NCBI GenBank assembly: GCA_022385755.1
Contig: MU278369.1
Location: 287,675-351,674 of the forward strand
DNA: 64,000 bases
Source: Trametopsis cervina
Lineage: Eukaryota > Basidiomycota > Agaricomycetes > Polyporales > Irpicaceae
Direction of reading: 5' to 3'
In this document: positions 45,594-56,500 of the stretch, piece after piece
Layout: the number at the start of each line of letters is the position of its first letter
Position numbering within the stretch: the stretch's first letter is position 1
Translations under genes and position numbers: made by a program
The notes under the pieces: model-generated
The model's input: the letters and a program-made list of their open reading frames with translations, nothing else
The model's database searches: none
Told to the model about the DNA's origin: nothing

Positions 45594-46577
45594 TTATGCT
45601 AAACCGAGCCGTCGTCTCTCCTCGCGCTCGCGCTGCAGTTTCGCGACGTGCCCCTCCGCGTCGCTCAGCGTGTCGTCCCACGCTACGAACAACTCCGACA
45701 GCGCGTCCGTCTGCCCCCAAAACACCAATAAGTTCCGTTTCATTTACGCACGCACGAAGAGAACGCAAAAGCACGTACGGTAGTAGCATACGAATTAACA
45801 ACCCTCGCAACCCTCTCCTCCACCTCCCTCCACTTCCTCCCCATTTCCTCCCTCTCCCTCACCAATTCCCCCAACCTCCCCTCCAACCCCCGCTCCCGAT
45901 ACTCACCTAACCTCCCCGCACCACCGACCTCCTTCGCCGTAAGCATCTCAATCTCGCGCAGATCGCGGTCGGCGGCGCGGATGTCGGGGTCCATCTCGCT
46001 GAGGTATGCGTCTAGCTCGGAGGGGGACATGTGTGAGTAGAGGGGCGCGGATGGGGTGGGAGGGAGGACGCCGGAGAGGGCGAAGGCGGGGGTTAGGTAG
46101 TTTTTGTATTGGTCGTCTGTGAACGAGGAGATATTGGTGAGAGGTGAGTTTGGATGGGGAGAAGGAGGACGCACAGTTGTCTACGAACCAGCGCAATGAG
46201 TCGCTCCCGCTGCTCTGGACCGTGCTGTCCAGCTTCTTTTGTACGCCTTCAATCTCTCGCGCTAAGGGCACGCTCTTTGCGTCTGCGCGAGGGTGTCGGA
46301 TGTTCTGCTGTGTACCTAGCACGATGGTCTCCAGAAGTCTTGTACGCAGCTCAAACGCGATTTGGGGCGTGACCTTTGCGGGCACAGGGTCGGCGGCACC
46401 AGCAGAGGTATCCTCTCCCTTCGAGGACTCTGCGAGGTCTTCTGGTATCATGTCCGGAAAGCCTTGATGGTTCGAAGGAGAGATATGAGGAGGAGGAGGA
46501 GACGACGGCGGTGTCGAAGTCGAGAAGATGCGTTGACGCTGTACGTCGCCTAGAAACACACTGCCGATGTGTGCCAT
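45594..46577 (-). CDS. Small coiled-coil protein of unknown function
   Basis: I do not recognise this gene with confidence. It starts MAHIGSVFLGDVQRQRIFST (46577), has a Ser/Pro-rich segment, then a helical region (FELRTRLLETIVLGTQQNIR, LAREIEGVQKKLDSTVQSSG, LRWFVDN). A second exon follows (DDQYKNYLTPAFALSG, MSPSELDAYLSEMDPDIRAA) and a strongly coiled C-terminus (RLGELVREREEMGRKWREVE, then LQREREERRLGLA), stopping at 45594. The first intron lies near 46085-46165 and the last near 45690-45770. The arrangement of short helices and coiled coil is reminiscent of Mis14/Nsl1-type kinetochore subunits, but that is only a guess. It is convergent with MAK21 (83 bases between stops) and divergent from the histone chaperone gene. 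Confidence 0.6.
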
Positions 46578-46844
46578 CTCCTATCGCGCAGCACAATCAC
46601 GGTGGCCTTTTCGATGAGCGTGTGGCTTGTCGATGTACGGCGAGAGTGAGTGCGCAATGCATGATTTGGTGTGGCCATGGCCTAATGGATGGCCTTTCGA
46701 ACTCCGGCCCAGCACCCGGACGCACGTCACGTGGTGTCGCGTGTGGATTCCATAAGATACGCGACCGCGTCTGGACTGCGACTGGCATTCGACGCGCCAC
46801 CAGCACTTTGCACCAACACACAATCGCTATCAGGAATCGCCGCA

Positions 46845-48386
46845 ATGGCTACGTACGTGTCTCAGTCCCTTCACGCTGAACAACTGTCCTGACGCTTCCG
46901 CTATAGCAAAACAGAGCCGGACACAAAGCCTGCGACGGAGGGTGGCCCATCAACTATCGAAGATGCGCTCGAGCGTGCCAAGCGTGCGTTCGCGCTGAAA
47001 AAGTATGAGCAGGCGGTAGACCACTACGCCACCGCGCTGGAGCTTATGTGCGTGTCATCCGCTCTGCGCTTCCATGCGTGTGCTGATACAGTCCGGACAC
47101 AGGACGGCCGAGCACGGAGAGGACGCGCCCCAGGCTGCTGACCTGTACTTCTCGTATGGCAGGGCTCTGTTGGAGAACGCGATTGCGCAGTCTTCGGTGC
47201 TCGGGAAGGATCAGAAGGACGAGGGCCTCGCGGAGAAAGGTGAGCAGCGTGCACCACCACCCATGCACCCGTGGCGTCGATTTGACATTAAGCACAGAAG
47301 AAGACGCGAAGAGCGGCGGTGCATTTCTGTCGTTCTCTGGTGACGCAGAGGAGGAAGGGGAGGAAGTCCCTGTGGATCTGTTTGGGGAGGCTGCCAGAGC
47401 CGTGGAGGCCGCTGAGGAAGAGGAAGACGAGGAGGAGGCGGATGATGGAGAGCCCGAAGACGACTTCAATGCCGCGTGGGAGGTGCTTGACTTGGCGCGG
47501 GCACTGTATGAGAAGCGACAAGACGAAGATGACGAGATCAAGCTCAAGCTCGCAGACACGTACATATTCCTTGGGGACGTGTCATTGGAGACAGGTTCGT
47601 GTGCCCTACAGTGTTTGCCCTTCGCGCGCGCGGAGCTGACACCTGATGACAGAAAAGTTCGACCAAGCGATACAAGACTACGAGGCCGGGCTCAATCTGA
47701 AGCTCGAGCTCCTCCCGCAATCCTCGCGCCAGATCGCCGAAGCACACTACAAGCTCAGCATCGTGCTAGATCTCAGCTCAGGGCGGCTGCAAGACTCAAT
47801 CGCGCACGCAGAAAAGGCGCTAGAGAGCGTCGAAGCGCGTCTGGCTGAACTAAGGAACGCGTCGAGCGGACAGGTCAAGGTCGAGACGCTCCACAAGCCT
47901 GACTCGAAAGGAAAGGGAAAGGCGGTCGCGAAGGGCCCGCGGCTGCTGGGCGACGATGCGGTGCAGAACTTGACGCAGACGCAGGTGGGCGCGGAGATCA
48001 AGGAGCTCGAAGGGCTGAAAGAGGACCTGGCACTAAAGGTGAATTTAATCCGCCCACACATAGTTCGCGATCTGTCCCATTAACACGCATCGCAGGTGGA
48101 CGAGCTAAAGACGATCCCAAACGAACCAGGCATATCCGCACCAGCACTAGCAGCAAAGGCGCTAGACCAAGAGCTGAACATCAAGAGCGAGCCGTCAGCA
48201 GGGACACTGTCGGCGGCGCCGGTCAACGACTTGACGTCCGTCGTCAAAAAGAAGAAAAAGCCCGCAGCGGCTGAGGCTGAGGCGGGGGCGGGCAGCACGG
48301 CTAAGGGAAAGGGAAAGAGAAAGGCGGAGGAGGATGAGGGGCATTCGCCAACGGATAAGAAGGCGAGGCTGGAGGATGCGCCATAA
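46845..48386 (+). CDS. NASP: NASP/Sim3-type histone chaperone (SHNi-TPR)
   Basis: Histone H3-H4 chaperone of the SHNi-TPR family (NASP in animals, Sim3 in fission yeast, Hif1 in budding yeast), acting in nuclear histone supply. A tiny first exon (MAT, 46845) is spliced to KTEPDTKPATEGG. TPR motifs follow: ALERAKRAFALKKYEQAVDH, DLYFSYGRALLENAIAQSS, then a TPR interrupted by an acidic stretch (EEEEDEEEADDGEPEDDFNA, AWEVLDLARALYEKR, LADTYIFLGDVSLE), and FDQAIQDYEAGLNLKLELLP with AEAHYKLSIVLDL. The C-terminal half is coiled then lysine-rich (VVKKKKKPA, KGKGKRKAEEDEG), a likely nuclear localisation signal, ending at 48386. The 3' end is followed by two decayed copies of itself. Confidence 0.83.
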
Positions 48387-48913
48387 CGCTGTACGAGCAC
48401 CTTACCTGTTGTTGCCTACACGACTTTGTTTGTTTTTGTGGTTTGGATACGTCCGATATAGATAAGTTAACCTCTTGTCAACGGAGTCGCATCAGGGTTC
48501 CAGGAGCACGACTTCGGAAAAAAGAACGGCGCACTTGCCGCTGGATAAGAAGGCGGTGTTGGACAGTGCGTCGGCGGCGGTCCCGCTGTAATGCTGTAAC
48601 GAGTACGCTACTTGTTAATAACACACAAAGGTGTGTATACACGCCTTTGTTTTTTTAGGTTCGACTACGTGCATTAACCTCCTGCCGACGGGGTTCCGGC
48701 AGCACGACTTCGGGAAAGAGAAAGGTGGAGGAGGGCGATAACCACTCGCACTGGCCATTGATGAAGGAGGCGGGGTTGGAAGATGCATCATCGATGTTGC
48801 CATAACGCTGCAACGAGTACCCTCCATACCTATACTGTCTACACGACTTATTTTTGTGTTGTTTCGTTCTCATGCACATACACTAATCTCTCCCTCTCAC
48901 CATCCGCCCGCCC
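48387..48913. repeat. Two decayed tandem copies of the NASP 3' end
   Basis: The last coding bases and 3' flank of the chaperone (about 48310-48445) recur at about 48470-48655 and about 48665-48865. Shared landmarks in order: a lysine-codon stretch (GAAAGAGAAAGG or degraded form), GATAAGAAGGCG or GATGAAGGAGGCG, TTGGA-GATGC, then AACGCTGTACGAGTAC-like text, then CTACACGACTT with TTTTTGTG. The copies differ by many substitutions and are not in an open frame with the gene. A palindromic AAAGGTGTGTATACACGCCTTT lies between them near 48627-48649. The right end (to 48913) is the PRO2 3' flank. Confidence 0.75.
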
Positions 48914-50499
48914 TCAGATCGGCGCAACAGCACCCTCGATCTTCCTATGCTTATACCTCCTCTTCCCCTCCCCCACCCCAAACTCACCAACAACATGTCC
49001 CCCCTCTCCCCGTCCCCTAAGCACATACTTATAACAAACAAGCCCCTCAAGTCCCACCGGGCCCCTCGCATGTATCCGCCCCGTACTGATCCCCACCTCC
49101 GTCCCGAACCCATACCTGAACCCGTCCGCGAACCTCGTACTCGCGTTCACAAACGTGCCAGCCGAATCTACACCCCGACAGAATGTGGACGCGGATTGGG
49201 GGTCTTCGGTGATGATGCTGTCGGTGTGGTGCGAGGAGTGTGCGTTGATGTGCGCTATTGCGAGGGCGAGGGAGGGGACGGAGAGGACGGAGAGTGTGAG
49301 GGAGAGGTGCTCGGTTGTGTAGTCTTCCAAGGTTGAGGGGCGGATGTTCGGGTGCGTACTGCTGTCTATGCCGGAGGAGGAGAGGGCGGAGAGCGTAAGG
49401 GCGTCGCAGCGGAGCTGGACGCCTGCGGCGAGGAGAGCCTGGGCGACACGGGGCCATATGGTGGACAACACCTCTTCGTGCACGATCAGCGTTTCTGCAG
49501 AATTACACGCTGCAGGGTAATCGACCTAGAACCAAAAATTTTCCAGTGTGCGTTCAGCATCTCGCATCTCTCTCCCCCAAAAAACAGGACAGGTATATCT
49601 CATCGCGCGTACCTTCGAGTCAACAGCAACCCTCACAGCCTTCTCCACATCAGCCTCCTTATCGATATACACCGCGCACAGTCCGTCCGCATGCCCCATG
49701 ACCGGGATCCTCGTCCCATTCTGTATGTTCTTCACCAGGGCATTGCTCCCGCGGGGGATCACGAGATCGATGTACTGGTCCAGCTCGAGGAGCGCGGACA
49801 CCTCTGCGCGCGTTTGCACAGCCTGGATGTACGTACTCGGTATCGAGGTTTTTGCGAGCGCGTTTTGGATCGATTGGGAGAGGAGTTGCGCGGTGTGGGT
49901 CGATTCTTTGCCGCCTTTCAGGATTGCTGCGTTTCCTGTAGCGAAGTTTCAGAACAGGAAGACACACCGAATGAAACGGGGAAGGTAAGCACCAGATTTG
50001 ATAGCCAACGCAGCGATGTTCACCACCACCTCCGGCCTCGCCTCGAATATAACAAGGAGCACGCCGATCGGGCACGACACCCTGTATAACTCGAGTCCAT
50101 CGTCGAGCTCCGACGCGTACGAGAGCTGGCCGGTCGGGTCGGGCAGCTCAGCGACGTCCGTCACGCCCTGGACCATCGACTCCCATTTGTCGCCGGTGGT
50201 GAGGTCGAGACGTTTGAGAAGGGAGGAGGACATGCGGCCTGCGGAGACTTCTGCTTGGGCCAACTATGCATAGGGTGTCAGAGCGAAGATGTGGAGAGGA
50301 GGAAAAGGAAGAGGGGAGGACGTACGGCGAGATCTTTCCGGTTTGCATCGAGGATTTGCGCCTTTGAGGACTCGAGCTCTTTGCTGATCTCGCGCAGAGC
50401 TTGGACGCGCTCGGAGGAGGGTATGAGCTGCGACGCCTCGAACGCGGCCTTTGCGGCTTTTGCGATGCTCGCAGCATCAGTAGCAGTAGAGTCTGCCAT
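48914..50499 (-). CDS. PRO2: Gamma-glutamyl phosphate reductase
   Basis: Second enzyme of proline biosynthesis: NADPH-dependent reduction of gamma-glutamyl phosphate to glutamate semialdehyde, in the cytosol. The start MADSTATDAASIAKAAKAAF (50499) leads into helical N-terminal blocks, then ELYRVSCPIGVLLVIFEARP and VVNIAALAIKSG. After an intron come NAAILKGGKES, VIPRGSNALVKNIQNGTRIP and VMGHADGLCAVYID. The next junction (intron about 49528-49612) creates PAACNSAETLIVHEEVL, containing the catalytic cysteine. The C-terminus has STFCRGVDSAGTFVNASTRF, FADGFRYGFGTEVGISTGRI and HARGPVGLEGL, ending at 48914. All expected family motifs are present, so it should be active. Confidence 0.92.
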
Positions 50500-51952
50500 T
50501 AGATCAGCTGTAGATACACTCTTTTTAGATATGGTTATGCAAACGGGTCTGCGAGCAGTTCATCGTGACTTACTGTGTGTGGCACCAAACACTGAGCTGA
50601 TCAGTTGGCAGTGAGTCATTTGCGATCAACGCCGTCAATTATGTGGCGGCACTTCCCGCGAACATTCAGCTCAGGTCGTAGGCTAGGCTATCGAGATGCC
50701 TCCGTACTTTCGAAATCCGTGGCACACAGTCTGTGCAGATGAATGCTCTCCTCATTCCGACACTGCACTGCTCAACAACGAACTCTTTGCAGCGCGCAGA
50801 CGCGCCAAGGAAACACGTAGAGGGCGTAGGCGTTTGTAAGCCTCTAAGCGGTACGTAAGTTCTATTGATGAGGAAGTGGTCGGCGCATGTAAACTCTACC
50901 CTGCACAGCTCCATCAGCCGCTCCCCCGACGCGCCCACGACGACGTCGCTTTCGCCTACGACGCTCTCGTTCTCGAGCACGTAACTTTGCACATCGACGA
51001 CAAGCTGGCGGAGATGGCACTGTGTTTTGGATCTCCGGTACGCTGATGAGGTTGGATGGCCCAATATGGCAGTTGAAGGGGATCAGTGGTCCGAGCTCGG
51101 CGTTTCGTTTTCATGCCTGTGGGAGTTCCGTTTCCTTAATCTTCCTCGGCGACCCTCTCCCACCGTGTCCTCTCCAACGCATCTCGTGGACTCTGGTGCA
51201 GACGACGTTCGCATGCAGTCGGGGCGTGTCTGGGATGCCTAAGCGATCTCGTGGAAAACACAGTAGTAGATGCCACTCGCTGTGAGTGGTCGCGCAGGGC
51301 TCTAGCAGACGCTGTCTGCCTGCGGGCACCCGATTTGTAATGGGGAGCATCATCCCCTCCCCGCTCTGGAAGATTCTGAGGCCAGAGAAACGCTGCAAAC
51401 GCTGCTGCGTGATTGGAAAGCACAGAGACATGTCACCGACATGACATGGCGGCGTTGGCCGGGCGTGTAGTAACAGTCATCCGTCCTCGGTGACCTGCAT
51501 CCCTCCCAGCCGAGGGCGAGCCTGTCCCATACAACATCCTCCTGCGTCCTCTGCACGCCTCAGCCAGGCTCGGATCCGTCCATACACTCGTCCGTCAGAG
51601 GGGATGCGGCAGAACTGGCAAATGTAAGTCGATCCTCCGTTCGTTTGTGCGTTGCATTGCAGCGTGCGAACGGCGCACGCATGGGGACCGCGGTACTGAC
51701 CTGAGTGGCAGAATAAACCTCAGTAAACCATATTCCAGCGGCGATCTGGGCCAAATTCCCCAGATCATCGACCTCGGTGTCCATGGTCTGTTCGCGCACC
51801 ATGTCACTCGACCATCCTGGGCGAAGAAGACGCTATGCGAGATACAGTGAGTCTGTCGCTCATTACGAGTTGGGAGCGCCGTCTGACGTGCTTTATCTAG
51901 GGAGCGATTACCCTCGTATCACACACACAGGGACCCATCGCCACCCTCAGGA
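50500..51952. other. Region with possible F-box gene remnant, no intact gene
   Basis: No intact gene found. Two stretches look protein-like on the plus strand. The first, near 50915-51010, reads DDVAFAYDALVLEHVTLHID; the second, near 51030-51110, reads RYADEVGWPNMAVEGDQWSE. The second recalls a block of the neighbouring F-box-like protein (LAEVLLFRIAWSSDPSTSM), so part of this interval may be a decayed tandem copy. A minus-strand frame at 51560-51802 (MVREQTMDTEVDDLGNLAQI) could be a short exon, but nothing supports it further. Confidence 0.4.
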
Positions 51953-52849
51953 ATGACTCTTCTAGATCTACCCTTAGACGTCCTCAACCTCATATTTGGC
52001 GTCATCATCGACGTCCAGCAGGCCATCTGCCTCTGCCTCACAGACCAGCTCCTCTTCGGCGTCGGCATCCGACGCGTCATGCACCTCCAGTCGCTCTCCT
52101 TCAACAAAGGCTCAGGCGACCGCATCATCTGCCTCGGCGAGCACACCCACGACGACGACTACCCACCACACGTCAAGAGCATCGTCGCCTCGCACCTCTC
52201 CACCGCAATAAATAACCCTCAGACGCCTCCAGGCTCGAGCTACTGGGACGTCGCGCTACGATATAGCCCGTCTGGCCCGCTTGGCGCGTCGACCACAGGC
52301 GCTGTCGTCCGCGAGGACTGCGATCTATACGCATACGACCCCGCCGCGCGCAAACTGCACTGCCGGATGCTCGCCAGCCCCGAGCGATGCGCGTACCAGA
52401 ACCTCATCCGCCCCACGCACGACGCGACGCAGCCCTGGGCTCTGTGCAACCTCTCGAAGGGCATCTTCGTACGCGCAGACGCGCTCGCGCTGCTCAGCGG
52501 CCCGAACAGCAGCCCGCCGACGTTTTACGGGCACGGCGGGCTCGCTGAGGTGCTGCTCTTCCGCATCGCGTGGTCCTCAGATCCGTCGACGAGCATGGCG
52601 TACCAGGGCGAGAAGGGTAAGGAATTGCACAGGGGCGCATGGGCGGGCGATCGGATCGAGATCACGACGGTAGAGAGGATGAGGACGGGTATCCAGTGGA
52701 AGGACGGAAGCGAGGAGGCGTTGAGGGAGATGATCCATATTTGGAGGAGCCAGATGGGCGAGGACTGGCTACGGGAGCGGTTGGCTAGGTACGTAGGACG
52801 GCTTGATTTTGTGTTGCGAGACGGTGGCGAGCGCGTTCGTCGGTGCTGA
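51953..52849 (+). CDS. F-box-like protein
   Basis: The start MTLLDLPLDVLNLIFGVIID (51953) is the beginning of an F-box-like helix set (LPLDVLNLIF, then AICLCLTDQLLFGVGIRRV), which usually bridges Skp1 of an SCF ubiquitin ligase. The rest belongs to an expanded basidiomycete family without known ligand: PWALCNLSKGIFVRADALAL, GLAEVLLFRIAWSSDPSTSM, WAGDRIEITTVERMRTGIQW, MIHIWRSQMGEDWLRERLAR. The single open exon stops at 52849, but a GTACGTAGG donor at about 52790 and TGTACAG acceptor near 52870 would give an alternative C-terminus (NASCLLNQRGSMNGW), which is similar in style. Which ending is used cannot be decided here. Confidence 0.68.
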   Translation: MTLLDLPLDVLNLIFGVIIDVQQAICLCLTDQLLFGVGIRRVMHLQSLSFNKGSGDRIICLGEHTHDDDYPPHVKSIVASHLSTAINNPQTPPGSSYWDVALRYSPSGPLGASTTGAVVREDCDLYAYDPAARKLHCRMLASPERCAYQNLIRPTHDATQPWALCNLSKGIFVRADALALLSGPNSSPPTFYGHGGLAEVLLFRIAWSSDPSTSMAYQGEKGKELHRGAWAGDRIEITTVERMRTGIQWKDGSEEALREMIHIWRSQMGEDWLRERLARYVGRLDFVLRDGGERVRRC

Positions 52850-53553
52850 CGATACCTTCTTCGGTGTACAGGAATGCGTCGTGTTTGCTCAACCAGCGAG
52901 GATCTATGAACGGATGGAGCGTTCAGCCTCAGCCATATACCAGGTGACATCCGATGATACCTCCCCACAACAATATCCGTCGCACACTCCGTATTTCTTG
53001 AAAGTCAGCATAGGCTGCCGTCGCTTGCTTGTATTAGTTCGTCACGCATTGTACTTGTTCTTCCCTTCAATTATCAACGACATATCGTATGACATGCGTC
53101 CGGAGCTGTCAAAAGTCGACTCGCTTATAGCATCACACCGCCGGCACGCACCACGGATATGAATCCGCATAGGCTGACTCGGCAAGTAAAATTTTTCTAT
53201 TCCTTATGTATACACGAATACAGCAGCAACCCGACAAGAAGCAGAAGAGATCGCAGAGAATTGTTCCAGACAGGTGTATTAAGCCGACGAACGTGAAGTG
53301 ACAGGCAGGCTTGCCAACAGATCGACCGCCCATCGTGCCCACAAGAAGCGGAGGTAAAGTAGTGCTGAAAGAACGTACAGGTGTCGCGGGTTATCGATAA
53401 CGCAGAACAGGAACAGACAAAGGAGTGCAACAGACGACAGCTAGAAAGACAGAAAGACGCAGGACGGTCGGTAGTGTATGCCGCAGATAAGAGTAAATCC
53501 AGAAGGGAAGAAATGAGGGGAAGTTCGGGGTCGTCAAACGGGCAACGCGTCGT
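52850..53553. other. Intergenic between F-box gene and RING-PH-vWA gene
   Basis: Convergent 3' flanks of two genes. No domain-bearing frame seen. The first part may be exon 2 of the F-box gene (to about 52950). Confidence 0.5.
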
Positions 53554-56500
53554 CTATTCTCGCGCAACCCAGTCGGTGCTTCGCGAAACCAACTCGATGG
53601 AGTTATCGATCGTCCAGAACAACCGTTCGATGGCGCTGCGGCCACTCCAGCTCTTCTGGTCGCGGAGAACCATGGCCTAGTAAGTTTTAGTCAGCATAAT
53701 TGCGTAATTCCTGACCACAAAAGTACTCACCTGCTGGGCACCAAAGTTGCGTTGGTCATGTGCAAAGAGATCTACGTTCTCGTCCAGGGCCTCAGACAAG
53801 ATCTGCATGTCCTGGAGCACACTCTGAATAGCGCGCACTGCAGACAACGTGAGCATCTCCTTCCTGTTTCGCGTCGTGCCACTCTCTCGTCCGGGTATGG
53901 GCGGTGGAAGAGTTTGTGTAATAGATTGTAGGACTGTATGAAGAATTCTTCGGGTTTCGCCAAGCAGTTTCTGGGCCTGCGGAAAGTTCTTCCTCGAGAC
54001 GAGTACGAGTGCTCTGGTGATCATGTCCGACGCAAGGAGCTCCATCCGCCGGCGGACGATGACGGGATCAGATGCGCTGGATGGCGGTGGGCGAGTGTTG
54101 GGGGAGTTGGGTAGCAGTGTTACAGTGAGCAACACAGGGTGTCCCAATCGCGATACGTTTTTGGCCGCGTTGGGGTCGAAGAACGATCCGTCCACTTCAA
54201 AGACGGGCACTTCATCTATCATGCCGTCCATCATGCCATCGGCCAGGTCGGGTGAGTCGGAGATGGACAACGCGTCAAGTCCCATACTCTGTTGCCATTG
54301 TTCCGTAGCACTAAGGACTCGCTGAGACCCCCCTCGGTTTTGGGCGGCTCTTAGAGCATCGGTGTTGTCGAGATCAAGCTCGATGAGCATCTCCTTCCTC
54401 TCGCCATATCTCACTTCTCCGATATCCACATCGACATCCCGACCATCAGAGGAGAGGATAGCAGAGGGTCCGCCGGATACTTTTCGGATGCGGAAGCGCT
54501 GCCCGTCGACGATCTTGATATGCATCTTCATGTTCACCAAGCCGATAGACAGCATGCCACCAATGCATCCAGCGAGACAGTCTCGCAAGTCGTACCAGTC
54601 TTTGACGAATGTGTATGTCCCGCTCGTGTGGTTCGACATCAGCCAGAGGGAGGCAGGGTCGTGCGAGCGTCCGTAGCCAAATGAGTGGATAGGCACATGA
54701 GCAGCTTCAGCTCGGGCCAGGACGAGGTCCATCTGAGCGCGACGGGTGGTGTCGGAGGCATCGCTCACGAGGATCATCCCTGAGATTGGGTTGCGCGACT
54801 TGCGCTGAAGTACAACGTCAAGGCCTGCAAGAACGGGGCAATTAGTCAATGGTCCTCAAAGAGGTTTCCAAAGGACGCACCGTGGTTCACAGCTGTGACA
54901 ACATCTGTCTTGTCCTCCTGCGACGTCCTCGTCAAGAACTCATCCTCAGCACCATCTTCTCGCCGCCCAATCTGGTCAATAAACTTGCCGAGCCTTGTCC
55001 GGCTGTGCGTCTTGCCCACACACAAGAAGGGTGTCTTGCGGACTTTGCCACCAACACCGACTTCGAAAGTGACCAGACTCAATCGGTCCTTCACCCCCAA
55101 CGATGCCACGATAAATTCCAGCGAGGTCCTAATGAGCCGCATCTTCAGCGCCGCCGTACTGGGTGTCGCATTGGGTGGAGGGATCGAGATGACTAAGATC
55201 AGGTCCAGAGCAGGATGTGGGAGCGGTTGCAGCGAGTTCGATGGGCCCGTCGACATATGGGGCGCAACAAGCGGCGCCGGCGAGCCGTAGCGACTCGTGA
55301 TCTCGTCATCCTCCTCGAGCGGCGAGAGCGAATGATGTTGGTTCTGAAGGTCCATGCGCATCACGGACGAAGAGCCATGCGAGGTATTAGACGTCGTCGT
55401 CGAGCGGGCGGAGCTTTGTAAAAGACTGTCGACCGTACTAACCGTTGTGCCCGTGCTCCCACTCAGCATACGCATCGCCCGCTGGCCCCCTCCGAATTCC
55501 TCTAGATCAGGGCCACCGCGCATCATCATTTGCTGCTGCTGCATCTGCATCTGTTGTTGCTGTTGCTGCTGTTGACGCATAGCCAGAACACCCTGCTGCT
55601 GAGCGAGGGATACCAGCGATTGGATGTGTGCCTTCCACGTCTCGAGTGATGATCGTTCCTTGAAGATCAGTATGAAGGAGTCCAGCCGCTCGTCCTCCAT
55701 ATCAATCGTAAGGCTCATTTCTCCGCTCACGCTAGTATCGGTGACCTGTTTGATGTGCTTGATGTATATCCGGCCCTTCAAGCGCAACACGCCTCGACCG
55801 CTCGTCGACCCGCTCGCGATACCGCCGTTGGATCCATCGGACGAGAGGAGCCTGCCAAGGCTACGCTTCTTCTCCTCGGACACACAGATGAGGGCGTCCT
55901 TGAACAAGTACACGAAGAACTCGCGCACGATCGTATCCCTACGCACAGATAACAGGTCGTACATCTGCAGAGGGCCCATCTCAGACAAGGGGTGTCCCTT
56001 CCAGTCGATAATGCGGTTCCGAAGGTCCTCGGTGATCGCATTGAACGGTGAGTCCACATCGCTCTGTTGGATATGAGGCTGCGCTGGGGGCGGTGATCGG
56101 GATGGGGAACTCATCAATGGGTCAAGGGAGGTAGAGGGAGAAAGCATGTGTGGTGAATGGCGGTCTGGAGGTGTCGGGGAGAGCAGGTGTGCACGTCCAT
56201 AGCCTTGCGACTGAGAGCTAGAGGGCGAATGTAGCTCGGTAGGGGAGGTGTGTTGCCTGTGGTAATAATCTGGGGCAGGGCTCATATGACGTGCAGCAGG
56301 ACTCATGTGTCCGGATGCCTGCGACTCTACTCTCATACCGCGCCCAAAGTCCGCAGACTGCATCACTGATCCCGGAACATGTCCGCTTGGTCGCTTCCCA
56401 GGTAGCTCGACCACGACGATACAAGTCAATGGCTGACTCGTCTCGTTCGTGCGTGTGAGCGTGGCGAACTCCGAACGCACTTGTATTGAGGGTGCCACCA

